Part shown: one piece after another, positions 1 through 7,831 of the stretch
Layout: each line of letters begins with the position of its first letter
Numbering within the stretch: position 1 is the stretch's first letter
NCBI RefSeq assembly: GCF_014385105.1
Contig: NZ_JACRTE010000012.1
Span: 1-55,610, forward strand
Length of the DNA: 55,610 nt
Direction of reading: 5' to 3'
Source of the DNA: Qingrenia yutianensis
Lineage (GTDB): Bacteria > Bacillota > Clostridia > UMGS1810
Notes under the pieces: generated by a model
Seen by the model: the letters and a program-made list of their open reading frames with translations, nothing else
Database searches by the model: none
What the model was told of the DNA's origin: nothing
Made by a program: the position numbers and the translations under genes

Positions 1-25
1 TGTGCTTTTATGCTATATATGAGCT

Positions 26-61
26 GAAGGATGAAATCCCGAAATATGGATTTCATCCTTC
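26..61. repeat. Perfect 14-bp inverted repeat (hairpin)
   Basis: Arms at 26-39 and 48-61 pair perfectly around an 8-nt loop. No T-run follows on either strand, so a standard intrinsic terminator is not clear. A second hairpin (120-127 with 133-140) lies between this and the end of the amidase gene. Nothing else is recognisable in bases 1-161. Confidence 0.6.
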
Positions 62-119
62 GAAAAACACTTAAATTATATTATCATTTTGGAGTTTACA
101 CAAAATCGGGGAAATACCC

Positions 120-140
120 GTATTCTTTTTTGAAGAATAC
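120..140. terminator. Small hairpin downstream of the amidase gene
   Basis: Arms GTATTCTT (120-127) and AAGAATAC (133-140) form an 8-bp stem, 21 bases beyond the amidase stop codon. On the plus strand a T-rich stretch follows about 10 nt later, on the minus strand there is none. It may end a transcript that enters from the left, or only protect the amidase mRNA 3' end. Confidence 0.35.
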
Positions 141-161
141 GCTTTAAGTTTTTTATAATTT

Positions 162-1649
162 CTATTCGTTTTTAGCTTTGATGATATTTTGTTTCATTGT
201 TTCGAGCGACTGTTTTATGCCGTCCGCAATGGAGCGCGCATATGCATTGAGTGCCGTTTCGTCGGTCATAATCGCCCTGTCGTTTGCATTTGAAATAAAT
301 GCACACTCAATCAAAACCGCAGGCATATTTGTTTTTCTCAAAACCCATAAACCGGGCCGCGAAACAATTCCTCTGTCCTTGATATTGACCGCAGCGGCGA
401 TTTGCTTGTCAATGTTAACCGCAACTTCTTTTGAGTTTATTCCGTATTTGTCACCCAGAGCGTCGCCGTTGTAAAGCACCATCATACCGCTTACATCGGG
501 GCTGTTTTCCATAGCGTTTATATGAACGCTTACAAAAAGGTCGGCGTCGTAATTATTAGCAATATCGGTAATTTCTTTAAGTTCAAGGAATTGGTCGGTG
601 TTTCGTGTGTATTTAACGTTTACGCCCTCCGAAAGAAGAATGTCGTAAACTCTGTTCGCAATGGTGAGGTTAACGTCTTTTTCGGCAAGCTCAATCACGC
701 CGTTTGCGTTTTTGTAAACCGCGCCGGGGTCTTTTCCGCCGTGTCCGGCATCAATAACAACGCAAAGATTGTTTTCGTTTCGGGTTTTTGTAAATTCCTT
801 GTCGGTCATAGTGACGCCGGGTTCCTGCGGATTATCGGGCGTCACGGGATTTGCAGGTGTTACGGGATTTGACGGAGTTACAACCGCGGTTGACGCACTG
901 CCGACATTTACCGTAAATATTCCGTTTGCAAATGACGTTGTATATGGCTGAACATTTTTACATTCTATAACAACTCTTGCGTAGTCCTCGTGCTGTGCGT
1001 AACGAACTTCTTTTACAAATGAGTTGTCAACGGTAACTTTGGAATCTGCAAACGCAAGCGAAGTGTTTTCAAAATCCATAACTATGCAGTTTGAATACGA
1101 AAGAAAGGACGTGTTCGGCTCTTTTGTACCGTTGTATTTAATTTCAAAAACGCTTTTGTCATCGCCGTTCTGAGCGAGTTTAATATCCGAAATTACGGTA
1201 TTTTCGGTATTGTTTCCGCTGCCGGCTGAATCGTTATTATATGTAATAAGCACGCTTTTTGTTTTTTCCTCCCATTTTACCTCACATCCGAGAGCTTCGC
1301 TTATAAAGCGTATAGGCACCATACATCTGTCCGAAATTATCGTCGGCGCACAGTCGAGCGATACAGCTTTTGAGTTGACATATGCGGTTTTAGCTCCGAC
1401 GGTGAGGAGAATTTCACTGCCGTCCTTTTTTACCGTAACCTGTTTGTTTGCACCGTCCCATTCCACCGATGCGCCGAATGCGTCGAAAATTGCACGGGTG
1501 GGGCAAAGGGTTCTGTCGTTTACAAGCTGCGGTGCAACGTCACAGTTTATTTTGCTTCCGTTTATATAAAGCGAAATGTCATCTTGCGCGAGTGCCGTTG
1601 ATGTCAAAAACAAGGCTGACGTTATAATGAATAAAAATAATTTTTTCAT
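162..1649 (-). CDS. Secreted N-acetylmuramoyl-L-alanine amidase (Amidase_3) with copper-amine-oxidase-type N domain
   Basis: This 495-residue protein should cut the amide bond between MurNAc and the stem peptide in peptidoglycan, outside the cell. The start used is the ATG at 1649, preceded by AGGAGA and followed directly by a signal peptide (MKKLFLFIITSALFLTS); a longer in-frame reading to 1793 has no such support. Residues about 25-135 hold two Cu_amine_oxidN1-like repeats, about 155-250 an AMIN-like beta domain, about 255-285 a Pro/Asn/Val-repeat linker (VTPSNPVTPANPV), and about 300-480 the zinc amidase domain with IDAGHGGKDPGA, a downstream Glu in VIELAEKD, SVHINAM and the catalytic Glu in VLIECAF. 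All expected zinc and catalytic positions seem present. It is transcribed away from rpmH. The N-terminal domain family is common in clostridial wall enzymes and probably binds the wall. Confidence 0.93.
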   Translation of the reverse strand: MKKLFLFIITSALFLTSTALAQDDISLYINGSKINCDVAPQLVNDRTLCPTRAIFDAFGASVEWDGANKQVTVKKDGSEILLTVGAKTAYVNSKAVSLDCAPTIISDRCMVPIRFISEALGCEVKWEEKTKSVLITYNNDSAGSGNNTENTVISDIKLAQNGDDKSVFEIKYNGTKEPNTSFLSYSNCIVMDFENTSLAFADSKVTVDNSFVKEVRYAQHEDYARVVIECKNVQPYTTSFANGIFTVNVGSASTAVVTPSNPVTPANPVTPDNPQEPGVTMTDKEFTKTRNENNLCVVIDAGHGGKDPGAVYKNANGVIELAEKDVNLTIANRVYDILLSEGVNVKYTRNTDQFLELKEITDIANNYDADLFVSVHINAMENSPDVSGMMVLYNGDALGDKYGINSKEVAVNIDKQIAAAVNIKDRGIVSRPGLWVLRKTNMPAVLIECAFISNANDRAIMTDETALNAYARSIADGIKQSLETMKQNIIKAKNE

Positions 1650-1774
1650 AGATTTCTCCTTAAATTCCGATAAACATAGCATTGGAGAATAACTCCGTAT
1701 GCCTGTATATTTTATCACAAAACCGCGCATTTTTCGACAAAATATTAAATATGCAAAGAAAATGTAACATTTAG

Positions 1775-1834
1775 CCGAAAGAAAATAATCCAAACTCCGA
1801 TTTTGAGAGGCGGGTTCGGATTGCTTTCTTTCGG
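1775..1834. repeat. Long inverted repeat upstream of rpmH promoter
   Basis: CCGAAAGAAA at 1775-1784 pairs with TTTCTTTCGG at 1825-1834, and AATCC/GGATT extends the stem inward. It sits in the 394-base gap between the divergent amidase and rpmH genes. No T-run follows. Confidence 0.55.
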
Positions 1835-1837
1835 CAA

Positions 1838-1881
1838 GGCATCAGAGGATAGAACCATACTGGGTTCAGTCCTCTGATGCC
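1838..1881. repeat. Second strong hairpin upstream of rpmH promoter
   Basis: GGCATCAGAGGA at 1838-1849 pairs perfectly with TCCTCTGATGCC at 1870-1881; GAACC/GGTTC (1852-1856 with 1863-1867) continues the stem. It lies 38 bases before the rpmH -35 box and only 3 bases after the previous hairpin. Function unknown. Confidence 0.6.
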
Positions 1882-1918
1882 TAATTAAAAAATAATGCAA
1901 ATTTACGTGAATTAAATA

Positions 1919-1947
1919 TTGACAAAAGCTTTTTTTTATTGTATAAT
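1919..1947 (+). promoter_or_regulatory. Promoter of the rpmH-rnpA operon
   Basis: Consensus -35 TTGACA (1919-1924), a 17-base spacer and consensus -10 TATAAT (1942-1947). This is the strongest housekeeping-type promoter in the window, about 97 bases before the rpmH start codon. Confidence 0.85.
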
Positions 1948-2043
1948 AAATAACGATTTGTAAAATATGACAAGCCTCGCTTGGGTTTGGTATACTTGCT
2001 TGGGTTTGTTTATATAGGTAAACTTTAGGGAGGTGCGTTTTAA

Positions 2044-2178
2044 ATGAAAAGAACATATCAGCCGAATGTAAGACACAGAAGCAAAGTTCACGGCTTCAGA
2101 AAAAGAATGTCAACAAGCAATGGCAGAAAAGTTTTAGCTCGCAGAAGATTAAAGGGTAGAAAAGTTTTGTCTGCGTAA
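2044..2178 (+). CDS. rpmH: Ribosomal protein bL34
   Basis: This 44-residue, strongly basic protein is large-subunit ribosomal protein L34. The sequence starts MKRTYQPNVRHRSKVHGF and ends with the Arg/Lys-rich tail typical of the family, at exactly the usual length. The ATG is preceded by AGGGAGGTG. It is the first gene of the rpmH-rnpA-yidD-yidC cluster and is served by the consensus promoter at 1919-1947. A small attenuator-like hairpin follows it, which would make L34 more abundant than the RNase P protein encoded next. dnaA, which often flanks rpmH divergently, is absent here. Confidence 0.98.
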   Translation: MKRTYQPNVRHRSKVHGFRKRMSTSNGRKVLARRRLKGRKVLSA

Positions 2179-2195
2179 TAAAGTAAACTCTGAAA

Positions 2196-2221
2196 GGCCA
2201 CAAGCGTTTTGTGGTCTTTTT
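2196..2221 (+). terminator. Attenuator/terminator between rpmH and rnpA
   Basis: Stem GGCCACAA (2196-2203) with TTGTGGTC (2209-2216), one G-U pair, followed by five T. Partial termination here would set the L34 to RnpA ratio; the hairpin ends 20 bases before the rnpA start. Confidence 0.75.
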
Positions 2222-2241
2222 AAGCATTAGGAGGCTTTTGC

Positions 2242-2583
2242 TTGAAGGGAACCGTTAAGCTTAACAGAGAGTTCAGATATGCGTACAACCGAGGTAAAAA
2301 GGTTGTTACGCCCGCTCTTGTTATGCACTGTTACAAAAACAGGACAAGCACTACAAAATACGGCATTACAGCGTCTACCGCAATAGGCAAGGCGCATTTG
2401 AGAAACAGGGCAAAGCGGCTTATAAGAGAAGCTTACAGAGGCTTTGCACCGCGTATAAAAGGCGGTATGAACATAATATTTGCCGCGCGCGTCAAAACCG
2501 CGTCGGCAAGCCTTGAAACCGTTAAAAATGCTATGAACGAATGTTTTGAAAAAGCAGGCTTGTTTAAAGATGAAAATAATTGA
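2242..2583 (+). CDS. rnpA: Ribonuclease P protein component
   Basis: RnpA assists the RNase P RNA in cleaving the 5' leader from tRNA precursors. The 113-residue protein has the family signature around residues 53-66, KAHLRNRAKRLIREAYR, with the RNR motif that contacts the RNA, and an N-terminal LNREFRYAYNRGKK segment. The start is a TTG at 2242, placed 7 bases after AGGAGG; no ATG is available nearby. It follows the rpmH attenuator and overlaps yidD by 14 bases, indicating translational coupling. Confidence 0.96.
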   Translation: MKGTVKLNREFRYAYNRGKKVVTPALVMHCYKNRTSTTKYGITASTAIGKAHLRNRAKRLIREAYRGFAPRIKGGMNIIFAARVKTASASLETVKNAMNECFEKAGLFKDENN

Positions 2584-2788
2584 CAAAGCCGTAATCCGGC
2601 TTATTTTGTTTTACCGAAAATACATTTCTCCGCTGAAAAAACCGTGCTGTAGGTTTTATCCGACTTGTTCGCAGTATGCAATTTCGGCGGTGAAGAAATA
2701 CGGAGCATTTAAAGGAGGTTTTCTTGCAGTAAAGAGAATACTCCGATGCAATCCGTTATTCAAAGGCGGTTACGATCCGCTTAAATAA
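2570..2788 (+). CDS. yidD: Membrane protein insertion efficiency factor YidD
   Basis: YidD is a small membrane-associated protein that helps YidC insert proteins. The 72-residue reading from ATG 2570 begins MKIIDKAVIRLILFYRKYIS and contains the hallmark cysteine pattern CCRFYPTCSQYAI and the tail NPLFKGGYDPLK. Another ATG at 2546 would add 8 residues, but family members usually begin near MKxI..I. The gene starts inside the end of rnpA and the stop lies 43 bases before the probable yidC start. Confidence 0.94.
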   Translation: MKIIDKAVIRLILFYRKYISPLKKPCCRFYPTCSQYAISAVKKYGAFKGGFLAVKRILRCNPLFKGGYDPLK

Positions 2789-2830
2789 TCAGACATTGCG
2801 CAAAAAATACCGCGCACGGAGGCGATTGGA

Positions 2831-3775
2831 ATTAACATTTTCAGAGGAATTTCACACGGACTTGGTTTTATTTTAAATTTTATATACGGATTTGTAAACA
2901 ACTACGGTATTGCACTTGTGATTTTCACCGTTTTGGTAAAGCTTGTTTTGCTGCCGCTCAGCGCAAAACAGCAGAAATCAATGGTAAAAATGCAGCAGGT
3001 TCAGCCGAAGCTTAAAGAATTGCAGGATAAGTATAAAAACGACCCGCAGAAAATGCAGCAGGAGCAGATGAAACTCTACAAAGAGCATAATGTAAGCCCT
3101 GCCGGCGGATGTCTGCCTATGCTTATTCAGATGCCGATACTTTTGTGCCTTTATCAGGTTATCTCATATCCGCTCACGTTTATGCTCCAGATGTCGGCAA
3201 GCGAAAGCTGGTCGCTCGCAATGCAGTATGCCGCGGATATGCTCGGCAAAAGTAAAAATTTCAACTCGGCGGCACAGATTGTCGCGGCTACAAAGTCGGG
3301 ACTTATCGACTTTGAACTTTTCAAAGGTTTTGACCTTTCGCTCGTTCCGTGGCAGGGCCTTGCAAAGCCGAACATACTTTGGATTATCCCGATTTTTGCA
3401 GGCTTAACGACGTTTTTGAGCAGTTACATTACGATGAACACGTCGGGTACCAAAAAAGCTGAAAAGAAAGAGGACGAAAAGCCGAAAAGGGTTTTAAATC
3501 CTGAAGATACAAAACAGGGCAACAACGGCGACCAGGCACAGGCCATGAATAAGTCTATGATGTATTTTATGCCGTTTTTCACAGGCTGGATTGCTTTCAG
3601 CTACTCGGCGGCGCTCGGTTTTTACTGGGGATTGAGCAACATTCTTTCAATTCTTCAGCAGATGTACCTTAACAACAAATACGGCGAAAAATTCAAAGAA
3701 GAAGTTAAGGCTGTTGAGGACGAAAAGGAAAAAGCGCGCAAAGAAAGGCGCAAACTGAAACAGAAAAGAAAGTAA
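2831..3775 (+). CDS. yidC: Membrane protein insertase YidC/Oxa1, probable ATT start
   Basis: YidC inserts and folds membrane proteins, alone or with SecYEG. The frame is open from 2789, but there is no ATG, GTG or TTG until GTG 2918, which would cut into the first conserved membrane segment. A perfect GGAGG at 2818-2822 stands 8 bases before ATT 2831, and reading from there gives (M)NIFRGISHGLGFILNF, matching the usual short N-terminus of clostridial YidC. The resulting 314-residue protein has the family core: KLVLLPLSAKQQKSM, the polar loop with PAGGCLPMLIQMPIL, later transmembrane segments near residues 185-200 and 240-280, and a very basic C-terminal tail that would bind ribosomes. No lipoprotein signal is present. 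The product is certain, the start codon inferred. Confidence 0.88.
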   Translation: MNIFRGISHGLGFILNFIYGFVNNYGIALVIFTVLVKLVLLPLSAKQQKSMVKMQQVQPKLKELQDKYKNDPQKMQQEQMKLYKEHNVSPAGGCLPMLIQMPILLCLYQVISYPLTFMLQMSASESWSLAMQYAADMLGKSKNFNSAAQIVAATKSGLIDFELFKGFDLSLVPWQGLAKPNILWIIPIFAGLTTFLSSYITMNTSGTKKAEKKEDEKPKRVLNPEDTKQGNNGDQAQAMNKSMMYFMPFFTGWIAFSYSAALGFYWGLSNILSILQQMYLNNKYGEKFKEEVKAVEDEKEKARKERRKLKQKRK

Positions 3776-3826
3776 TGCTTTATCATATTTTTAATTGCTA
3801 TATTGATTTAATGGGGAGTGATTGTC

Positions 3827-4447
3827 GTGAAAACAATCGAAATGGTCGGCAAAACGGTAGATGACGCTGTAAACGCGGCTCTTGCCGAACTTAATGCTAA
3901 AAAAGAAGATGTTGACGTTGAAGTTTTGGAGGAAGGCTCGAAAGGCTTTCTCGGTATGGGAAGCAAAGACGCAAAAGTGCGTGTAAGCCTTAAATGCACA
4001 CCGCAGAACAAAGCAGTTGACTTTTTATCGGGACTTTTTGATGTTTGGGGATTGAATGTTAAAATCAGCACCGAGCTTGACGGCGATGTTTTAAAGGTTG
4101 AGCTTGAGGGTGACGATATGGGCGTTGTAATCGGCAAAAGAGGCGAAACGCTCGACGCTTTGCAGCATCTTACAAGCCTTAATGTTAACACCGGCGACGG
4201 CGATTTTGTAAAGGTCAGCCTTGACACCGAGGGTTACAGAGAAAAGAGAGTTAAAACTTTGGAAAGTCTTGCGGCAAAGCTTGCGTCTAAAGTTGCGAAA
4301 ACAAGACATAATGTGACGCTTGAGCCGATGAATTCGTACGAAAGACGAATTATCCACGCGTCGCTTCAGGACAACGAATTTGTAACAACATACAGTGTAG
4401 GGCAGTCACCTAACAGAAAAGTTGTAATCGCCTATAACAGAAAATAG
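3827..4447 (+). CDS. jag: RNA-binding protein Jag/KhpB (Jag-N, KH, R3H)
   Basis: Jag (KhpB) is a cytoplasmic RNA-binding protein linked to cell elongation and sporulation in Firmicutes and is nearly always next to yidC. The 206-residue protein starts at GTG 3827 (MKTIEMVGKTVDDAV), 8 bases after GGGGAG; an in-frame GTG at 3818 overlaps that site and is rejected. Residues 1-50 form the Jag-N domain with the conserved GSKGFLGMGSKDAKV, residues about 70-145 a type II KH domain (GVVIGKRGETLDALQ), and the end an R3H domain with YERRIIH. A long hairpin follows the stop codon. Confidence 0.94.
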   Translation: MKTIEMVGKTVDDAVNAALAELNAKKEDVDVEVLEEGSKGFLGMGSKDAKVRVSLKCTPQNKAVDFLSGLFDVWGLNVKISTELDGDVLKVELEGDDMGVVIGKRGETLDALQHLTSLNVNTGDGDFVKVSLDTEGYREKRVKTLESLAAKLASKVAKTRHNVTLEPMNSYERRIIHASLQDNEFVTTYSVGQSPNRKVVIAYNRK

Positions 4448-4462
4448 TTTGATTTAAAAGCT

Positions 4463-4520
4463 AAAGATTGCCTTTTTGTCGGGCATACGGGGCTTTTCCG
4501 TGTGCCGAAAGGCAATCTTT
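4463..4520 (+). terminator. Long two-part hairpin between jag and mnmE
   Basis: AAAGATTGCCTTT (4463-4475) pairs perfectly with AAAGGCAATCTTT (4508-4520), and CGGGCATACGG (4480-4490) pairs with CCGTGTGCCG (4498-4507) inside it. Only a short ATTTGTTT follows, so termination is likely partial. It may separate expression of jag and mnmE. Confidence 0.55.
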
Positions 4521-4571
4521 ATTTGTTTGCGGAATATCTTAAAAGTTCGGATTATAAGGACGGTAAATTTT

Positions 4572-5933
4572 ATGCAGAAAACCATTGCTGCAATTTCAAC
4601 CGCGCAGGGGCCGGGCGGAATTGCCATTGTGCGAATGAGCGGTGATAATGCGATTGAAATTGCGGATAAAATTTTTAACGGAAGAATTAAACTTTCCGAC
4701 GCAAAAACTCACACCGTGCACCACGGATTTATATGTGACGGTACGCAAAAAACCGACGAAGTGCTTGTCACCGTTATGCGCGCGCCGAATACCTATACAA
4801 AAGAAGATGTTGTTGAAATAAACTGTCACGGCGGAAGTGTGAGCGCACGAAAAATTTTGAGTCTGCTCATAAAAAACGGTGCGTCTTATGCCGACAGGGG
4901 CGAGTTTACCAAACGCGCGTTTTTGAATGGCAGAATTGACCTTTGCGAGGCGGAGGCGGTTATCGACGTTATAAATTCAAAAACGGGCAGACTGCACACC
5001 GCGGCGGTAAATCAGCTCGGCGGAAGTCTTTCGGAAAAAATCAACGAAATCCGTGACGGCCTTTTGTCGCTCTCGGCAAATCTCGACGTTATAAGCGACT
5101 TTCCCGAGGAGGGACTTGAACCGCTCTCCGATGAGGAATATTATAATTTGCTCGTCCGTTTGCGCGATAAAACGAAAAAGCTTTACGACACCGCCGACAA
5201 GGGCAGAATTATACGAAACGGCATAAAAACCGTTATTGTCGGCAAGCCGAACGTTGGAAAATCGTCGCTTTTAAACCTTCTTTCGGGAAGCGAGCGCGCG
5301 ATTGTCACCGATGTTGAGGGCACAACGCGCGATATTATAGAAGAACAAATCGACCTCGGAAGTGTAACGCTCGCAGTGTCAGATACCGCAGGCATACGCA
5401 CAACCGACGATAAAGTTGAAAAAATCGGCGTTGAGATGTCGAAAAAACGTGCGTCCGAGGCGGAACTCGTTATTTTTATGCTGGACGCTATGCGCGAAAT
5501 TGATGAAAACGATACCGAAATTTTTGAACTTATAAACGGCAAAAAAACGGTTTTTCTTGTTAATAAAAGCGAGAATGGCATAAACGACAGCGTTAAAAAT
5601 TTTTGTGCCGATAAAGAAAATGTGATTGAATTTTCCGTTAAAAACGAAACGGGTGTTGACGCACTTAACGAAAAAATCGCACAGATGTTCGATATGGGCG
5701 AAATTTCGGACGGCGGCGGTGAAACCATTATAAACGAACGGCACAAAGAGGCGCTTGCAGGCGCTCTTGAAAGCATAAATTCCGCGCTCAAAACGCTTGA
5801 GGACGGTATGCCGTCCGATATGACTTTTGTGGACATTGAAAATGCGGTGAGCAAACTCGGCGCGGTGACGGGTATGAGCGTGGGCGAAGAAATTGTGGAC
5901 AGAATTTTTCATTCGTTCTGTGTGGGAAAATAA
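4572..5933 (+). CDS. mnmE: tRNA uridine-5-carboxymethylaminomethyl modification GTPase
   Basis: MnmE works with MnmG to make the cmnm5 modification at wobble U34 of several tRNAs, using GTP, K+ and a folate one-carbon donor. The 453-residue protein starts at ATG 4572 after AAGGA (MQKTIAAISTAQGPGGIAIV). It has the N-terminal folate-binding domain, a G domain near residues 215-375 with GKPNVGKSS, DVEGTTRD, DTAGIR and NKSE, and the C-terminal CVGK that carries the conserved active-site cysteine. Its partner mnmG follows 18 bases later. Length and motifs are standard. Confidence 0.97.
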   Translation: MQKTIAAISTAQGPGGIAIVRMSGDNAIEIADKIFNGRIKLSDAKTHTVHHGFICDGTQKTDEVLVTVMRAPNTYTKEDVVEINCHGGSVSARKILSLLIKNGASYADRGEFTKRAFLNGRIDLCEAEAVIDVINSKTGRLHTAAVNQLGGSLSEKINEIRDGLLSLSANLDVISDFPEEGLEPLSDEEYYNLLVRLRDKTKKLYDTADKGRIIRNGIKTVIVGKPNVGKSSLLNLLSGSERAIVTDVEGTTRDIIEEQIDLGSVTLAVSDTAGIRTTDDKVEKIGVEMSKKRASEAELVIFMLDAMREIDENDTEIFELINGKKTVFLVNKSENGINDSVKNFCADKENVIEFSVKNETGVDALNEKIAQMFDMGEISDGGGETIINERHKEALAGALESINSALKTLEDGMPSDMTFVDIENAVSKLGAVTGMSVGEEIVDRIFHSFCVGK

Positions 5934-5951
5934 CTTAAAAAGGTGAGAAAA

Positions 5952-7820
5952 ATGGAATTATACAATGCGGGAGAATATGATGTTGCGGTTATCGGGGGCG
6001 GTCATGCAGGGTGCGAGGCGGCGCTTGCGTCGGCAAGGCTCGGGCTTAAAACCATTATATTTGCGATAAACCTTGACACAATCGCAAATATGCCGTGCAA
6101 TCCGTGTATCGGCGGTACGGCAAAAGGACACCTTGTGCGCGAAATCGACGCTCTTGGCGGTGAAATGGGCAAAAATACCGACAAAACTTTCATTCAGTCG
6201 CGCATTTTAAACAAGGGAAAAGGTCCTGCGGTGTATTCTCTGCGCGCACAGGCTGACAGGCGAATGTATCAGCAGGAAATGAAACGTGTGCTTGAAAAAC
6301 AGGAAAATCTCGACATAAAGCAGGCGGAAATTATAGATATTGAATTTGACGAAAACAACGCGGTTAAGGCAGTTATAACGCACCTCGGCGCGCGTTTTGC
6401 GGTCAAGGCAGCGATTATTGCGACGGGAACGTTTCTTCGCGGAAATGTAATCGTGGGCGATGTGAGTTACCCGAGCGGTCCGGACGGAATTTTCCCGGCG
6501 AACAGGCTTTCCGACGCGCTCAAAAACAAGAAAATTGAGCTTATGCGCTTTAAAACGGGAACACCGGCGCGAATTAACGCAAACAGCGTGGATTTTTCAA
6601 AAATGGAAATTCAAAAGGGCGATGAGGACATCACTCCGTTTTCGTTTGAAACCGAAAATCCCGGTGAAAACAAGGTGTGCTGCTATCTTACATACACAAA
6701 CAAGGAAACGCATAAGGTTATTATGGACAATCTTCACCGTTCGCCGATTTACAGCGGAAAAATCGAGGGCATCGGTCCGCGTTACTGCCCGTCGATAGAG
6801 GACAAAATTGTGCGTTTTAAGGACAAGGAAAGGCACCAGATTTTTATTGAGCCTATGGGGCTTACCACCGACGAGATGTATGTGCAAGGGTTCTCGTCAA
6901 GTTTGCCCGAGGATGTTCAGCTTAAAATGCTTCACACGCTTCCGGGACTTGAAAACGCAAAAATGATGCGCACCGCATATGCGATTGAATACGACTGCGT
7001 TGACGCGACAAGTCTTTATGCAACACTGGAATTTAAATATTTCCCCGGACTTTACGGCGCGGGACAGTTTAACGGCAGTTCCGGCTATGAGGAGGCGGCG
7101 GCACAGGGACTTATCGCCGGTATTAACGCGGCGCTTAAAATAAAAGGAGAGGAGCCGTTTATTCTCGACAGGTCGGAGGGGTATATCGGCACGCTTATCG
7201 ACGATTTGACGGTTAAAGGCACAAAGGAGCCGTACCGTATGATGACGTCGCGCAGTGAATACCGTCTTTTGTTAAGGCAGGACAACGCGGATTTGCGCCT
7301 TACGCCGAAGGGTCATAAAATCGGCCTTATAAGCGACGAAAGGTATGCTAAATTTTTGGCGAAAAAAGAGGCAATAGAAAAGGAAATTGCGCGCGCAAGA
7401 GAGACGGTTATAGCGCCGAGCGCCGAGGTGAACGCACTTCTTGAAAGCGTGAACAGTTCGCCGATAAAATCGGGAGTTCATTTGAGCGAGCTTATAAAGC
7501 GTCCCGAGCTTGACTATAAAATTCTGGCGCCGATAGACAAAGACCGTCCGAAACTTAACAAATACGTTGAAGAACAGGCTTATATTCAGATAAAATACGA
7601 GGGATACATTCAAAAACAGCTTGACCAGGTGGAGCAGTTTAAGAAGCTTGAAAACAAGAAAATTCCCGACGGAATTGACTTTTCGCAAATTCACGGACTG
7701 CGCCTTGAGGCACGTCAGAAACTTGCGAAATTCAAGCCTCACTCAATCGGTCAGGCGTCGAGAATATCGGGTGTTTCGCCGTCGGATATTAACGTTTTGC
7801 TGATATATTTGTCGCATTAG
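5952..7820 (+). CDS. mnmG: tRNA uridine-5-carboxymethylaminomethyl modification FAD enzyme
   Basis: MnmG (GidA) is the FAD-dependent partner of MnmE. The 622-residue protein has the dinucleotide-binding motif VAVIGGGHAGCEAA near residue 13, the family block NPCIGGTAKGHLVREIDALGG, and the C-terminal helical region with SIGQASRISGVSPSDI. ATG 5952 is chosen over an in-frame GTG at 5943, because the GTG lies inside the AGGTGAG ribosome-binding site. It follows mnmE by 18 bases and ends 11 bases before the probable rsmG start. Confidence 0.97.
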   Translation: MELYNAGEYDVAVIGGGHAGCEAALASARLGLKTIIFAINLDTIANMPCNPCIGGTAKGHLVREIDALGGEMGKNTDKTFIQSRILNKGKGPAVYSLRAQADRRMYQQEMKRVLEKQENLDIKQAEIIDIEFDENNAVKAVITHLGARFAVKAAIIATGTFLRGNVIVGDVSYPSGPDGIFPANRLSDALKNKKIELMRFKTGTPARINANSVDFSKMEIQKGDEDITPFSFETENPGENKVCCYLTYTNKETHKVIMDNLHRSPIYSGKIEGIGPRYCPSIEDKIVRFKDKERHQIFIEPMGLTTDEMYVQGFSSSLPEDVQLKMLHTLPGLENAKMMRTAYAIEYDCVDATSLYATLEFKYFPGLYGAGQFNGSSGYEEAAAQGLIAGINAALKIKGEEPFILDRSEGYIGTLIDDLTVKGTKEPYRMMTSRSEYRLLLRQDNADLRLTPKGHKIGLISDERYAKFLAKKEAIEKEIARARETVIAPSAEVNALLESVNSSPIKSGVHLSELIKRPELDYKILAPIDKDRPKLNKYVEEQAYIQIKYEGYIQKQLDQVEQFKKLENKKIPDGIDFSQIHGLRLEARQKLAKFKPHSIGQASRISGVSPSDINVLLIYLSH

Positions 7821-7831
7821 GAGGAATTTTT

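Noticed and set aside
2918..3775. GTG 2918 as the start of yidC
   Set aside because: It removes the N-terminal segment and enters within the first conserved helix; the SD sequence is 96 bases upstream, beside ATT 2831.
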